Shown here: positions 40,240-52,245 of the stretch, in pieces
How the letters are laid out: every line of letters starts with the position of its first letter
How positions within the stretch are numbered: the first letter of the stretch is position 1
NCBI GenBank assembly: GCA_035236585.1
Contig: CP141139.1
Coordinates: forward strand, 52,583,217 to 52,647,216
Reading direction: 5' to 3'
DNA from: Warburgia ugandensis
Lineage: Eukaryota; Streptophyta; Magnoliopsida; Canellales; Canellaceae
Length of the DNA stretch: 64,000 bases
Program-made: the position numbers and the translations under genes
Notes under the pieces: model-generated
What the model saw: the letters and a program-made list of their open reading frames with translations, nothing else
Database searches by the model: none
What the model was told of the DNA's origin: nothing

Positions 40240-42370
40240 CAAGTTCCTATCCCATGGCCGAATCATTAGCAGAAGTTGAGTGCAAATCTATTAGAGAATT
40301 TTATACGCCACCCAACTCAACACCCTATCATGCACAACTCTACCTCCATCAAATGCAAACCACTTTGAGTTAAAGCCTAAAGTAATCCAATTACTCCTAA
40401 ATTTTTATGGTCGAGATAGAGAAGAGCCTTACCCACGTATCAAAGAGTTCCTAGGTATTTGTACCACATTTAAGTTCTAAAACTTTTCAGATGATTTTAT
40501 TAGGCTTAGGCTATTTCCATTCTCGCTCAAGGATAAAGCCAAGTCATGGCTCAAGTCCTTAGAAATAGGTTCCATTAATATATGGGACCGATTGACTAAG
40601 AAGTTTTTGAACAAATTCTTCCCCCTTCATAAAACAAATGCCTTTCATCAGGAAATTATCAATTTCCAATAAAGGGATGATGAACAATATTTCGAGTGTT
40701 GGGAAAGGTGGAATGAACTTCTACAAAAATGACTTCATCATAGATTTGAGAAATGACAGCAATTTCAATAATTCTATGAAGCATTAATGCCTCAAAATAA
40801 ACAAATGGTAGATGCCCCATGTGGAGGGGTCCTCATGCTAAAAGATGAAAGAGAGGCTTAGGAGTTCTTTTAGAGATTGGCATATAATTCCTAGCAATGG
40901 GATAGGAGTACATACAAATATATCCTATAAGCTTGACTCTGTAGTTGCAAAACTAGAGCCTTTAGGTGGAAGAATGGACAAACTTGAAATTTTGATGGCT
41001 TCTACTTTATCCCATAAACCTCCACAAGAGGTATGTGCTACTTGTCTTGTCCAATCCATCTAACTTTGGTTTGTCCATCAAATAAAGTATACATTGAATA
41101 TGTTTTAGAACAAGCTAATGCTTTTGGTGCATATAGCAATCCTAGTAACAATAACCTAATTCTAAGACCTATAGTCTATGGTGGGCTAGGCATCCCAATT
41201 TGTCATGGTCTAAGAATACTTACCAAGGAGGTACATTTGAGAACCTTCCCATTCAAAACTTTCCTAAGATTTCTGCTTCACAACGACCACTAGGTTTTCA
41301 ACTACCCCCACAAACATAAAAAAAACATCATCAAAAGATAATATACAATATGTCATGAAAAAACTTGATGAAAAGAGTAAAGCCTTGTTCCAAACCCAGA
41401 ATGAAAGTCAATAAAATATAGCTAGGTTAGAGAGGCAAGTGGTTCAGTTGCAAGCATCTTTAAGTGAAGGGGAGAAAGGAAAGTTTTCCAGTCAACCTAT
41501 CCCTAATCCTAAGGGAGAATAAAAAATAGGGTCAAGTTCACATAGACCCCACGAGCAAGTTGAAGCTATCACAACCCTTAAGAGTGGCCGTTAGGTTGAT
41601 AACATAGTAGGCCAGACTAAGAAAAAGGAAGAGGAGAATGAAAAGGCAAAATTACAGGAGAAAGAGACTCGATAGAAATATCCTACTCCATCTAAGCCTA
41701 TAGTGGAGGCATCCTATGTGCCCAAAGTCCCATTCCCTCAACTACTCAACAAAGCTAAGAAAGGAACAAATTTCAATGAAATAATGAAAGTGTTTAAACA
41801 TGTGCAAATAAATATTCCATTACTAATGCTATAAAGGATATTCCTACTTATGTCAAGTTTCTTAAAGAGCTCTGCACTACAAAGCGAAAACTTAATGTAC
41901 AAATGAAGGCATTCCTCACCGAGAAAGTGAGCTCTTTAATTCAACATAAGACCCCATGTCATAGATAGGGCACTACTTGACTTAAGATCTAGTGTTAATC
42001 TATTGCCACAGGGCTTGGTGAACTCAAACTAACTAATACAACATTGCAGTTAGCTGACAGATCGATTAAGATTTCACGTGGCATGGTTGAGGACATATTA
42101 ATACAAGTGGACTAATTTTATTTCCTTGTCGATTTCATTGTCTTAGATACCCAGCCTGTATTAGACCCTAATCATCAGATCTTAGTACTTCTTGGACATC
42201 CATTTTTTATGACGTCTAATGTAATCATAAATTGCAGAAATGATGTATTACAATTATCCTTTAGCAACATGAAAGTTCAGCTAAATGTTTTCAATGCCAA
42301 CCAGCACCAATTCGATTTTGATGACTCTTGCAACAGGATTGAATATTTAATTCCAGAAGTTCTTTAGCCA
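40240..42370 (+). pseudogene. Athila-like gag and aspartic protease remnant
   Basis: Gag motifs include LFPFSLKDKAKSWLKSL near 40510 and WDRLTKKFLNKFFPLHKT near 40590, then QYFECWERWNELLQK near 40690. A lysine-rich spacer follows. PYVPKVPFPQLLNKAKK-type sequence near 41710, PTYVKFLKELCTTKRKL near 41850 and a protease-like region near 41960-42280 (GLGELKLTNTTLQLADRSIK, VDFIVLD, LGHPFF) complete the unit. The protease catalytic D-x-G-A motif is damaged. No reverse transcriptase or integrase follows, so the copy is deleted or was mobilised by others. Many stops. Confidence 0.8.
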
Positions 42371-43963
42371 TTATCTAACTTCGATCCATTAGAGGTCTGC
42401 TCTACACATTGCATTTGTAATTTTTAATGTCTAGCTAAAGACCTTAAACTTAGCACTTACTGGGAGACAACCCAAGGTTTTACAATCTCCATCTTCTACA
42501 TCTTTCCATATAGAATCCTATGTTTTTAACCATTGGGGACAATGTTTCATTCAAGTTAGGGCTATAGATGCATATAAAGATTTTTTTATTTTATTTTCTT
42601 GAGTTTTTCAGAAAAAAAACATTTTGGGAAGAGTTCCCTTATTGTAATGAGAATTGGATTTCAGACTTAGTAAGTCTACCATTTTCACCTCTTTATTGGA
42701 GTGTATATGACTAGTTTTGCGAATTATTCATGTATTGAAGCATTTTATGAAGGTTAATTCTTGAAAAATAATTACACACAGCACATAGGCAAGACTAATA
42801 GAGAGGTATGACTTAGAGACACTAAGGAAAATTAGTGGAGACCTATAACCTAGTAGGTTCAAAGACTATCTTCTTTTAGAGAGTTATAAGTAATTTCATA
42901 GTTTTGTTCAGCATACATAACTTATGTGATCATGTTATCCTTGTTTTGGTTAACTATCAAGAATAAATAGGAGTAATAGTTTTTTTTTTCTAAAAACTTT
43001 ATCAAATTTGATAGGCTTCAAGAAACCTAAGGAATGATGTAAGCCATCCTTGCATAGCCTAGAGATATAAAATCTACCCAATATATCATACCACTAATTA
43101 GCCTTTTGGGCCTACTATTAATCCTTTCTTTCTTAGCCCAATCACCTTAACAAAAAATAAACCAGTAAAATAAACATTCATTACCCATTTTCAAAATGAG
43201 TAGAGTTAGTGGAAATGTTAAGAAAAAAGGGACAAAAAGTCAAAAAGAAGTCAGAAACCTCAGAAGTCTTTCTTTCAAAGAAGTCAAAAGAAAAGGAGGG
43301 TGAAGAAAAATGAAAAGATAAGAGTATTATCAGAAGAAGAAAAAAAGTTGAAAAAAGAAAGACAAGAGTACAAAAGAAATTCAATTCAATCAAAGAAGAA
43401 TGATCCAATAATAAAAAAGAAGACCTCTACTCAATTTTAAACCTTTGAAATCCTTATACCCTTCTTTGATAAACTTGTCCTAAGCCCACATTTTGTCCTA
43501 TCTGAACACCTATGGATCTTAGGTGAAAAGTAGCAGTAAAGAGGATATAAAAAGAAGGAATTAAGGTAGACTACCCCCACTATTCTCGATGATGACATCC
43601 ACTCTTAAGAATCACTTTCCTTTGTCTCTTTAGCATTTTAAAAGATTTATGTGAACCATTAGCATGTTAGATCTGGTCACATAATGAAAAAAATATGTTT
43701 AGCTCCTTATCTAAGAGTATACTTATGAGGATTTGAGGTTAAGAAATATTTCCAATGGAACTTAAGGATATCCAATTAGAAATCAGGACTTATGTGGTTG
43801 TACACACACATGCACTTTGAGAAATAACTAGAATGCAATATCTTGAGTATGTGTATGATTTGTAAAATCTTCAATTCTCTCCATTAAGTTTTGAAAATCT
43901 TGTAGAGTGCTAATAAATGAGGATTCTTTGAGATAAAATAGGGGACTCAACCTTAGAAAATTT
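42371..43963 (+). other. 3' untranslated part of the Athila-like element
   Basis: TGGGAGACAACCCA (42461-42474) and ATTGGGGACAATGTTTCATT (42532-42551) are landmarks seen downstream of the coding region in Athila/TAT-type elements. After them comes AT-rich non-coding sequence with a lysine-codon-rich stretch (43180-43400). No RT, integrase or envelope-like ORF is seen. Confidence 0.55.
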
Positions 43964-44379
43964 TGTTAGAATATTCACTACAAACCCTCACGAGGGATAA
44001 CTCATCCACTATAAACTAAGAATGGAATATTAACACATGAAAGATGGAATTATGCTAAAACCAAAACATGCTAAACTTAACAACTAACTTTCTAAAAATA
44101 AAAATTTCCTAAAAATGAAATTGAGTAACTTTCCTAAATCAAACTTTCTAAACATAAAATTTAGCAACTATTGTAAAGAAAAAAATCAATTAATTTCATA
44201 AACTAAGAATTAAAAGCTAACTAAGACATAAATTTATAAATAATGGAATCTAAACTAAACTACAACTAAACAAGAAAACTAAAGGAAAACAAGCACTAAT
44301 CAAGCATCAAAGGACAACTACCCAAGTATCATGCACATGTCCATGAAATGACATGTATAATTCATTGGGTAGGAATGGG

Positions 44380-44384
44380 TCTAC
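44380..44384 (+). repeat. Left TSD of the solo LTR
   Basis: TCTAC, repeated at 47022-47026. Confidence 0.85.
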
Positions 44385-47021
44385 TATAATATCCTCAAAT
44401 TTTAATCCTAAATTAGTAATAAAATAAATTAATTAAATTAAAAAATTTTATGCAAAGAATTTGTTTTGAAACCACTAAAACTAAAAAGTACACATCGATA
44501 GGAATTGAACGGTATAAAGAACATCGAAAACAAATTTCGGATGAGTGAGATATGACCATTTTAAGTTCAAGGGTAAATTGGTAAATTGGCAGTGACGCAA
44601 ATTAGAGGGGGTTGTTTTAATAACGGCACCCCTTTCTATTTTCATTGCAGCTCTAATGGAGGAAGACAGCGATCTACCTTTCCTTTCGAGAAAATCGGAT
44701 CTATAACTACATAAACACATTTTCCTTTCCATTCCCATGCCAAACAACTAGAGAAAAACCCTAGCTTTTCCCTGTGCATACTGCAAAAATGAGCTGAAGT
44801 TTGCATGCTTCATAGGGCTCTGATCTCCCATCTCCAGCTCTAATTAGGTAAGCCACATACTCTAACTTGTTTTTCACATAATTTCCCAACTTTCTCCTCT
44901 CAAATCTGGGCTAAATCTGGACTGAACGGCTGTTGGATGGCCTAGGAATTCAAAACTATGGAGCATGTTTAAACCCATGTTAAGGACACCTCAAATTGTA
45001 GATCTGAGCTATTCATTGTGATCTTTATACCCAAAAACCTTAGGAATGACAAAAACAAGGTGGACGGTGTGACCAAGAAGTCCACCAGGATGCACAGGGG
45101 CGTACGGAGCATGCGGGCACTCCATTGCGCTCACACATGCATGGGACGCTCATGCGCATTGTCCCAGTTGACTAGAACGCGCTGTGCATACTGACGCACG
45201 TGCTCTTTAGGACGTCGGTTTCCACCAGTGTAAACTGGTGTAACCTCCTTTTCGCCGATGTAAAATGCCTTTTTTTGTCTGTGTAAACTAGTGTAAATGC
45301 CTTTCGAGGGTGCAAACCTGTGTAAACTTTAGTTTTTATCTAAAATTATTTTTCTAATATTCTGGAGGCTACAGAAGCCCGATCTTAGATCCAAAAGGTC
45401 TGTTAGAACCGTCTCGACGATGTGGAACAAGGTGTAAACTATATATGAACACCAAATGAGTAGATGAACAGGAGATAGGATTGATTAATACCAATTAATG
45501 TGAGGATTAAGGATCTAATCATAAATAGAAACCTTAGAGAACGATCCAATGGTTGGATAACCATAGGTTCCACTAAGATGAAATAAATAATACAAAATAG
45601 TACTGTGATACCGACAAGTATATCTGAGTGTGTGAGCTAAGAGGATTACATGATTGAATTGTGTTATCTCTCATTGAGGTAGATGATGACATTTAATGTT
45701 ATATTTTAATGTCTAAAATCTTGCATTATCATAGCATCGTGGTCAATTGTGATTGATCGGCACTTGTTTATTTAGTCTGTGATTTTGTGAGATTCAAAGT
45801 TTTATGCTATGATCGATATGAGATTTCGATAGTATATTGAATAAGTTTTAATGATTGATTGTTTTATGATATTGATATTGCATATCTATTGTATGATTAG
45901 TAATTTATCTTTCTTTATTTCATCATTAAGATTGATGGGTTTTCATAAAAAATTGATGGTGGAGGCTTGGTGGCTAGTCCTTTGAAAGGCTAACCCCTGA
46001 ATGAGGGGTGTGCCTTAGGCATTGTGAGCCAGGAGTGCTCATAGTTGTACGAGATACGAGATTTTCATGTTTTGTGATTTATGACAGGTGCTCTCACTCA
46101 GTGGATGTCATGCTAGGAGGGAGTAGGGCTAGCCACCCACCCTCTAAAATTGTGATGTGATAGACACTTGCCCACGGATGGCTTTCAGTAGGGGGTTTGG
46201 TAATATGGATAGTCTACACTACCAGTCCGAGACTTTCCATGGGGAGGGACGTTAAGTCTCCCATTATGGTGTTGAAGGGGAGTGGTGGTGGTTTTCCACT
46301 GCGGCATGATGATTCATACTCTTATTCTGTATGCTTGCATAATGAGTATGGAGAAATTATTGTATGCCTGGGTGTGACAACACTCAGAGGATTGATATAA
46401 GTACTTAAGATTATATTTGCATTTCTTATGATACTTATATTTTCATGGATAATTGACCCACACATTATATCAACATTGTTATTAGATTCTGTTTTTCCTT
46501 GTTATTATATTAAATGTCTATGTATCTACACAAGCAATAGCTTGCTAAGGCATTGCTTTGTTTTTCAATGCCTCAAATATCGAGTCCAACAATAGGAAGG
46601 GCAAGGTCGTGGAAGGACAGCGATAGCAGTGGGAACCACTTGATTTGATTGATAGATAGTTCGACGTGAGTGGTTAGATAGATTTGATTATGACATATAT
46701 ATTATGGACTTATCTTTAAGTATGATGGATTATTATGATGGATAGACATAGTCTTATGTTTTTGGATATTATTATTTTAAAAATAAAGATCTATTGATTT
46801 TGACGTTGGATTCGATATTAGTATTGTCTTAAATTTATTGTTGCGTACTTATATTTATCTTTTAATCATAGTTGTGATGTTTTTGAAAAAAGGAGATAAC
46901 ACCCAGAGGTTTTTTAGTAAATGTTCTAATAGAATAATTAATATAATCTTTTGATTTTGGGATTCCGACTATTATTATTATAAAAAAAGAAAAAATTGTT
47001 ATAAAAACCCAGGGTGTTACA
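44385..47021 (+). mobile_element. Solo LTR, Tekay/Del-related
   Basis: 2637 bp from TATAATATCC to CCCAGGGTGTTACA, flanked by TCTAC on both sides. It shares ordered blocks with the LTRs at 1-2420 and 6054-9048: the CTAACCCC...GGGG motif (45990-46008), ATGGATAGTC(T/C)ACACT (46203-46217) and the hairpin (46548-46573). The first dinucleotide is TA rather than TG, probably one G-to-A change. Such solo LTRs arise by recombination between the two LTRs of one element. Confidence 0.9.
46548..46573 (+). other. Conserved LTR hairpin, copy C
   Basis: AGGCATTG (46548-46555) pairs with CAATGCCT (46566-46573). It is preceded by CAAGCAATAGCTTGCT. Confidence 0.75.
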
Positions 47022-47026
47022 TCTAC
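47022..47026 (+). repeat. Right TSD of the solo LTR
   Basis: TCTAC, matching 44380-44384. Confidence 0.85.
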
Positions 47027-48105
47027 TTAACTAATTTGAAAAATTAAAACATGCAATCTAACTCAAGAATTAATTAAGTAGTATAACACTCTAATTGGGT
47101 TCTTGAAAAATTAATCAAACATGAAGTATATAGTGCTGGAAATTAAAAATAAACAATTCATCAAAAAAATTCCAATAGCATGTTATTTTGATCATTTAAT
47201 TAATGGGACATGGAAGACATCTAATTAAGCACTTCTAATGCAATCAAACATTGAAGATTTAAGATCATTAACTACTGAAAACAAGTATGAACCAAAAATT
47301 CCAAGTCACTTCATTGAATCAAAGCAACATCCATCAACATAGTATGTACATACATGTAATGCAAATCTAAAATTTGTGTTCTATTACAATGAATGTTACT
47401 TGATTATAAACAACCCAAAAAATACATGCTAGATCTACTTCAATATTCTAACATCAATCATAAGTAAGCATGCATTAACATCAATGAAAAATCCACTAGA
47501 AAGTAAAGGTAAAGCTTGAGGAACACTAGGAGAGGAGCACACTTGGAGAAGATAGTTGCTTCAAGGAAGAGGCATTGAAGACTAAGGGAAGATGGAAGAT
47601 GTAGTGCATTGAATGCAAGAAGAAGGGGATGTGGATGGTGGTGGCTGCAAGTGGAAAACGCTATGGAGGTAAGGAAAGAGAGGAGTTTTTCTTTGAAAAC
47701 TCCTTCCTAACATCTTCCCACATTAAACACCTTTAAGCTTGTATATGTGTTGGCCTCTTTCCCTTTTAGGTAAGATCTGATTTTGCAATTGCCAAGGAAA
47801 AGGAAACAAGTGGAGAGAAGATAGGATGGTGAGGTGGGATGCTCCTATGTCATAGGAATTGGGCGTCTCCACTCTCCCAATGAGTTTCACAAGGAGAGCC
47901 CTAAAATTGGAAGGATGAGATTCTTAAATGGGAGAGGGGTGTATGGATAGGATTAGAATATAAAGGGTTGCCAAGGTTTTCTTAAGAAGACCATCAAGTG
48001 GAAGACTTTAGAAGGCATTAAGGTGGGAGATGCCACTTTTTTAAGAGGGGCCATCTCCGCCTTGTAAAAATCATGTAAACCCTCTTGAATATGGCAAGTT
48101 GGTTG

Positions 48106-48136
<31 letters not shown>

Positions 48137-48868
48137 GGGGAAAAGAAAAATAGTGATTGGTTGGGTTAGAGAGAAATAAGGAGGGTGGTGGAGTGGAAAG
48201 AGATTATTGGCTAGGTAGTTTCTTAGGAAGTGGGGATTAGTTGGATAGCTAGAATAGAAGTTTAGGAAGAAGGGAATGTCTTAGAAAGGTAGGGCTCTTG
48301 AATGGAAAGTGAAATTTGTACTGCCCTTTAGTGGTGAGATGGAAAGTGAGACAAAAGTACAATAAAACAATAAAAATTAAGAGGTATCTTCCTATTGGTC
48401 CACATGCTACCTTATCTTAGTGGATTTTCCCTCAATTATCTTCAAAATGTCTTGGTAATTTCCAAGGATAATTCTTTGGATTCTCCTCCAATCATAGCCT
48501 TCCATGTTGCTTGGCTTATGTAGCTTGATGGCTAACTTTGAGAGCTCTATTGGCTTGGCTTCAAGGCTAGTTTAAATGGCTTTCTTGACTTAGCCTGAAA
48601 GGCTTAAATCCTTGGCTTTGATGGTTGGCAAGGCTTCTTAGCTTGTCACCTTGTTCATGGGTTGAATATGGCTAAGTGGTTTAAGTGACACCCATGCAAA
48701 GGTGGTGAACTTTACATGGCTTGTGCATGGACCCACATTGGCTACCTTTGACTCCTTCCATTCCATCATAAAGTGATCTTAAGATGATCTAGACCTTGAT
48801 CTCTTCTTGATGTGATGACTTTGAGGCTTTAACTCAATCTTTTGATCTTGATTGTTAATTTTAATCGT

Positions 48869-49009
48869 GATCGATATTGGCCATCAAATCATCTATCTCA
48901 CTTCCTACAAAATTAGACACTTATTAATCATCAACAATCTTGATCGATATCAGCCATCAAATCATCTATCTCACTTCCTACAAAATTAGACACTTATCAA
49001 TCGTCAATG
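48869..49009 (+). repeat. Tandem duplication of a 73-bp unit
   Basis: GATCGATAT(T/C)(G/A)GCCATC starts at 48869 and 48942. The copies share CATCTATCTCACTTCCTAC and AAAATTAGACACTTAT. The second copy ends just before the L1 remnant. Confidence 0.85.
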
Positions 49010-51440
49010 GTGAAAACTTTGATTGGTTCAAACCTTAATGCATATTAAGACAAGGGTGCCCTTATCTCCTTATTTGTTTCCTCTATACAAGAAGCTATCT
49101 CCTACCTTATGCATCAAGTAGTTGAATGTAAAAGATTTTCTCCTACAAAATATGAAAACTCCAACCTCTATTTCCATCTCCTACATTCAAATGATGCTTT
49201 TGTGTTTCTTAAAGCTAACCTTTAACTCCTATTCCTGAGATCAAATGTATTTCAATCTATTCAGAAAAGAATTTGGCCTCCCTTTTACCCCTCTGAAGTC
49301 TTATATTTTCTTCTCCAAAATGTTCATCATCTTTGCAAGAAAGCTCTCAAAAATATTCTTGGAATCCACCTTGAGATGAAGGGATCCTTCTAACTTGGTC
49401 TCCCTATTTACTCATGTGGTCAAGCTTGTTCTTATCATTTCAAATTTTAAAATAAAATGGCTAAAAGATGTCCTCTTGGAAAGGATGTCTTCTTTATAAG
49501 GTAGGAAGAGCTACTCTTATCAACTCTGCAATAACTTTTATTCTATGGGAAATTACTACTTGGATATTGCTATAGTGGCCCATAAGAAGCCCTTTTTGAA
49601 AGCAGAAGGAACTAGAGCTCTTTCCTATGGCAAACCAACTTTGAGATTCTTCTAGGACCCATCATTGGGTTACCTAGAGACAAATGTGAAAAAGCAAACT
49701 TCATGATAGATTGGAGTCAAGATCTTGAAAAACTTAAGAAGCCTTTAAAATGAAGTTAGTTTATCTAATGTACTCCCAAAAGAAGTCTTTGTGGTTTGAT
49801 TTGATATATACCAAATATATTAGATGAGGAAATTTTATGCATATTAAGAAGTCTTCTTTTGCTTCTCCTATTTAACATGATATCCTAAACTATAGAGAAT
49901 TCTTTTGTAAGTGAATTAGGTAAATTGTTGAAAGTGGAGAAGTTATTTCCTTTGGTTCGACAACTGAACAAGGTTAGGTTCTTTATTTTGCCCTTTTTGT
50001 AATAAGCAAAGAATTACAAAGAAAATCACTCACACACAATCCTAAATCTAATCCCTAACTAAAGGGGAAAGAGCCAAATGGAACTTGTGTCCAACCATAT
50101 TGTAGGGGAGATGTCAGGTTATTTGCAACCAACTGCATCGTCTTTTTTACTTTGTTCCGATTGACTAAAGAAGAGATTGTTAAATAGGATGGAACCTCAA
50201 TCTAATAAGATTTCTTGGAGTTGATTTTATTTATAGAATTATTTTTCTTTGAACTTTTGCACATCAAGACGATTAATTGGTGTAGGAACCATCTCCTCCT
50301 AGAAATTTCTCAAACAAATTAGCTTATTACCTCTTATGTAAACCCATACTATCAAAAGTTGAGTATTTGGAAAAAGTTCTAGTAGTTAATCTTTAGCCAG
50401 GATTCAAAATCCTTCTTTTTAGAGATGGCTCTTAACAACCTAACTATTAGAGATAACTTTAAATCTTTAGGAGATGAAGACAAAATTTGTCCCCTTTCCA
50501 TAGCTCAAAGATAACCAATATGGCATGTCTTCACTTATTGCTATTGAGTCAAGCATCATTGGAAGCATATGGAAGATGAATTTAAATTCTATAATTGCCT
50601 AGCCTCATCTATTTCAGAAGCTATTCTATGTTGGCTAAATAGCTCTAAAAGAAAATTTAGACTATCTAACCTTATCCCTATTCTTTCTGCCACCTTGGTG
50701 GATATTCCCTAGGCGGTGAGAAATAAGGTTGTTCATCATGGTCAAGTGGACTATAGATCTATAGTAACTAGCTCTGAAGATAGAGTTGACAATGCTCTAA
50801 CTCATTCAAGAATTATCCTTTTTTCTTCTATGATCAGCTTCCTATGCTTAAAGAGTTGGAGTATACAAACATTTTGTAAGCTAGGAATAGTGTCTTGAAG
50901 ATCAAATGGAATCACTTGATCTTAATACTATTCAAATTTTTTCTTATGGGTTTATCTTAGGGAACCTAGGAATGGCTCATGATGGGCATGTTCTTAGGGA
51001 TTGCAATGGAAAATTCTTGTTGCTTGTGGCTCCTTTGTTTGATGAAAACATAACAATGAGCCAGGGTGGAATGCTCTATTAATGGATATTGAACTTTCTA
51101 CTGATCTTGTTGTTTCTAAATTGCATAGTTGTGGAGATTCATTGGTGGTCATAAACTCATTGCTAAAGAATTCCAAGCCAAAGTGGAACACAACTAAAGT
51201 GGAAAAGGAATGTAGGAGGCTCCTAGAAAGCATAGAGGAGGTCAGCGTTAAACATATCTATGAACAAGGAAACATAGCAGCTAGACTATTCACACTTAGA
51301 ATCTTTGATAAATGAAGAGAAGATCCTCCCATGTTTATGAATTTTATGTCATTCTATGATGCCTATGATCGCTATGTTGATCGTAAATGTGCTCCATTTT
51401 TTTCACACATAATTGTTTTACATTGAATAAATCTTTGGTC
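49010..51440 (+). pseudogene. L1-type LINE remnant: RT C-terminus, zf-RVT and RNase H
   Basis: The left end starts inside RT with NGENFDWFKP...RQGCP (49010-49070), followed by a degenerate catalytic box (HSNDAFVFLKA near 49190). A zf-RVT-like region lies near 50420-50620. The C-terminus has AVRNKVVHHG near 50720 and an RNase H-like end (51082-51315): CGDSLVVINSLLKNSKPKW and KHIYEQGNIAARLF. A plant-type RNase H appended to L1 is known from angiosperm L1 lineages. AATAAA at 51425 may be its poly-A signal. 5'-truncated and full of stops. Confidence 0.8.
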
Positions 51441-51442
51441 AA

Positions 51443-51472
51443 ATATATATATATATATATATATCTACATAT

Positions 51473-51546
<74 letters not shown>
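51443..51546 (+). repeat. Compound microsatellite (TA)n(CATA)n(TA)n(GA)n
   Basis: Four abutting tracts of simple repeat immediately follow the L1 end. Confidence 0.95.
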
Positions 51547-51548
<2 letters not shown>

Positions 51549-51810
51549 AACGCTTATTGGCGATTTTTAAAACCATCAATTAAATTTATTAGAATAGATA
51601 CATTGTGTTTTCTCTTTTAGCAATTGTAAAATTCTTCCAGTAAAAATTGAATTTTAATATGCAGTTTTAATCCTTAAATGTCCTTCCACCTATACTCAAA
51701 ATTGCCTCCCACATATTTTCTAAAGTACCCTTTCATGTTTCCACTTCTTCTAAGTAAATAGATAAAACATATGAGACTTTACATTTTATATTATTATATT
51801 AAAAACTAGA
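51547..51810. other. Spacer before the copia element
   Basis: AT-rich, no features recognised. Confidence 0.5.
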
Positions 51811-51861
51811 TTAATTTTGGTGAAGCTGTAATGATACATTGCCTCTTTGTTTGATACGTAT

Positions 51862-51931
<70 letters not shown>

Positions 51932-52116
51932 AAAAGAGATTCTTTGTAGTACAAGTTTTGGAAATTTACATTAAAAAAAGAAATAAATAAGCAAAAATTC
52001 ATCTTGACCCTATAAGAGTGGATCGATAAGAATAATTATGGATCAACAATAACCAGTTTCTAATATGCAAAGATTTGTTAGGTCTGTTCTAGATTTTTAT
52101 GTATGCATCTCCAACA
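51811..52116 (-). mobile_element. 3' LTR of the minus-strand copia element
   Basis: On the minus strand it starts TGTTGGAGATGCATAC (52116) and ends at 51811. The end segment AATGTATCATTAC...CTTCACCAAAATTAA is repeated at 56570-56612, the other LTR. A (CA)n microsatellite expanded inside at about 51864-51929. Confidence 0.7.
51864..51929 (+). repeat. (AC)n microsatellite in the copia LTR
   Basis: About 33 AC units. The other LTR copy is interrupted before this site, so the expansion cannot be compared. Confidence 0.95.
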
Positions 52117-52245
52117 TTTGTGGATTCTTTGCTTGATCTTGATCATCATATGATTTCTTCTTCCTTTTTGGAGGATCTTTGCTTGATCTTGATTATCATA
52201 TGATTTATTCTTCCTTTTTGGAGAAATAATCCTTATGATGCCCCC
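52117..52245 (-). other. Polypurine tract region with a 51-bp tandem duplication
   Basis: On the minus strand TTGAGGGGGCA, a typical copia polypurine tract, lies near 52235. Between it and the LTR start are two copies of a segment containing GATCAAGATCAAGCAAAGA and AAAAAGGAAGAA (about 52126-52222). Confidence 0.6.

Larger units (their letters stand above)
43964..49009 (-). mobile_element. LTR-like repeat on the minus strand, split by a solo LTR
   Basis: With 44385-47021 removed, about 2.4 kb remains. The left edge starts TGTTAGAATATTC and the right edge resembles TTAATCATCAACA, an inverted TGTT...AACA arrangement. On the minus strand its start (AAGTGTCTAATTTTG) resembles the start of the solo LTR at 59912 (AAGTGTTTAATTTTG). 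No coding sequence is seen. A short (GA)n(G)n run sits at 48107-48140. Edges are estimates. Confidence 0.45.

Noticed and set aside
51811..52002. Cys-Val repeat protein on the minus strand
   Set aside because: Translation of the (AC)n tract inside the copia LTR.
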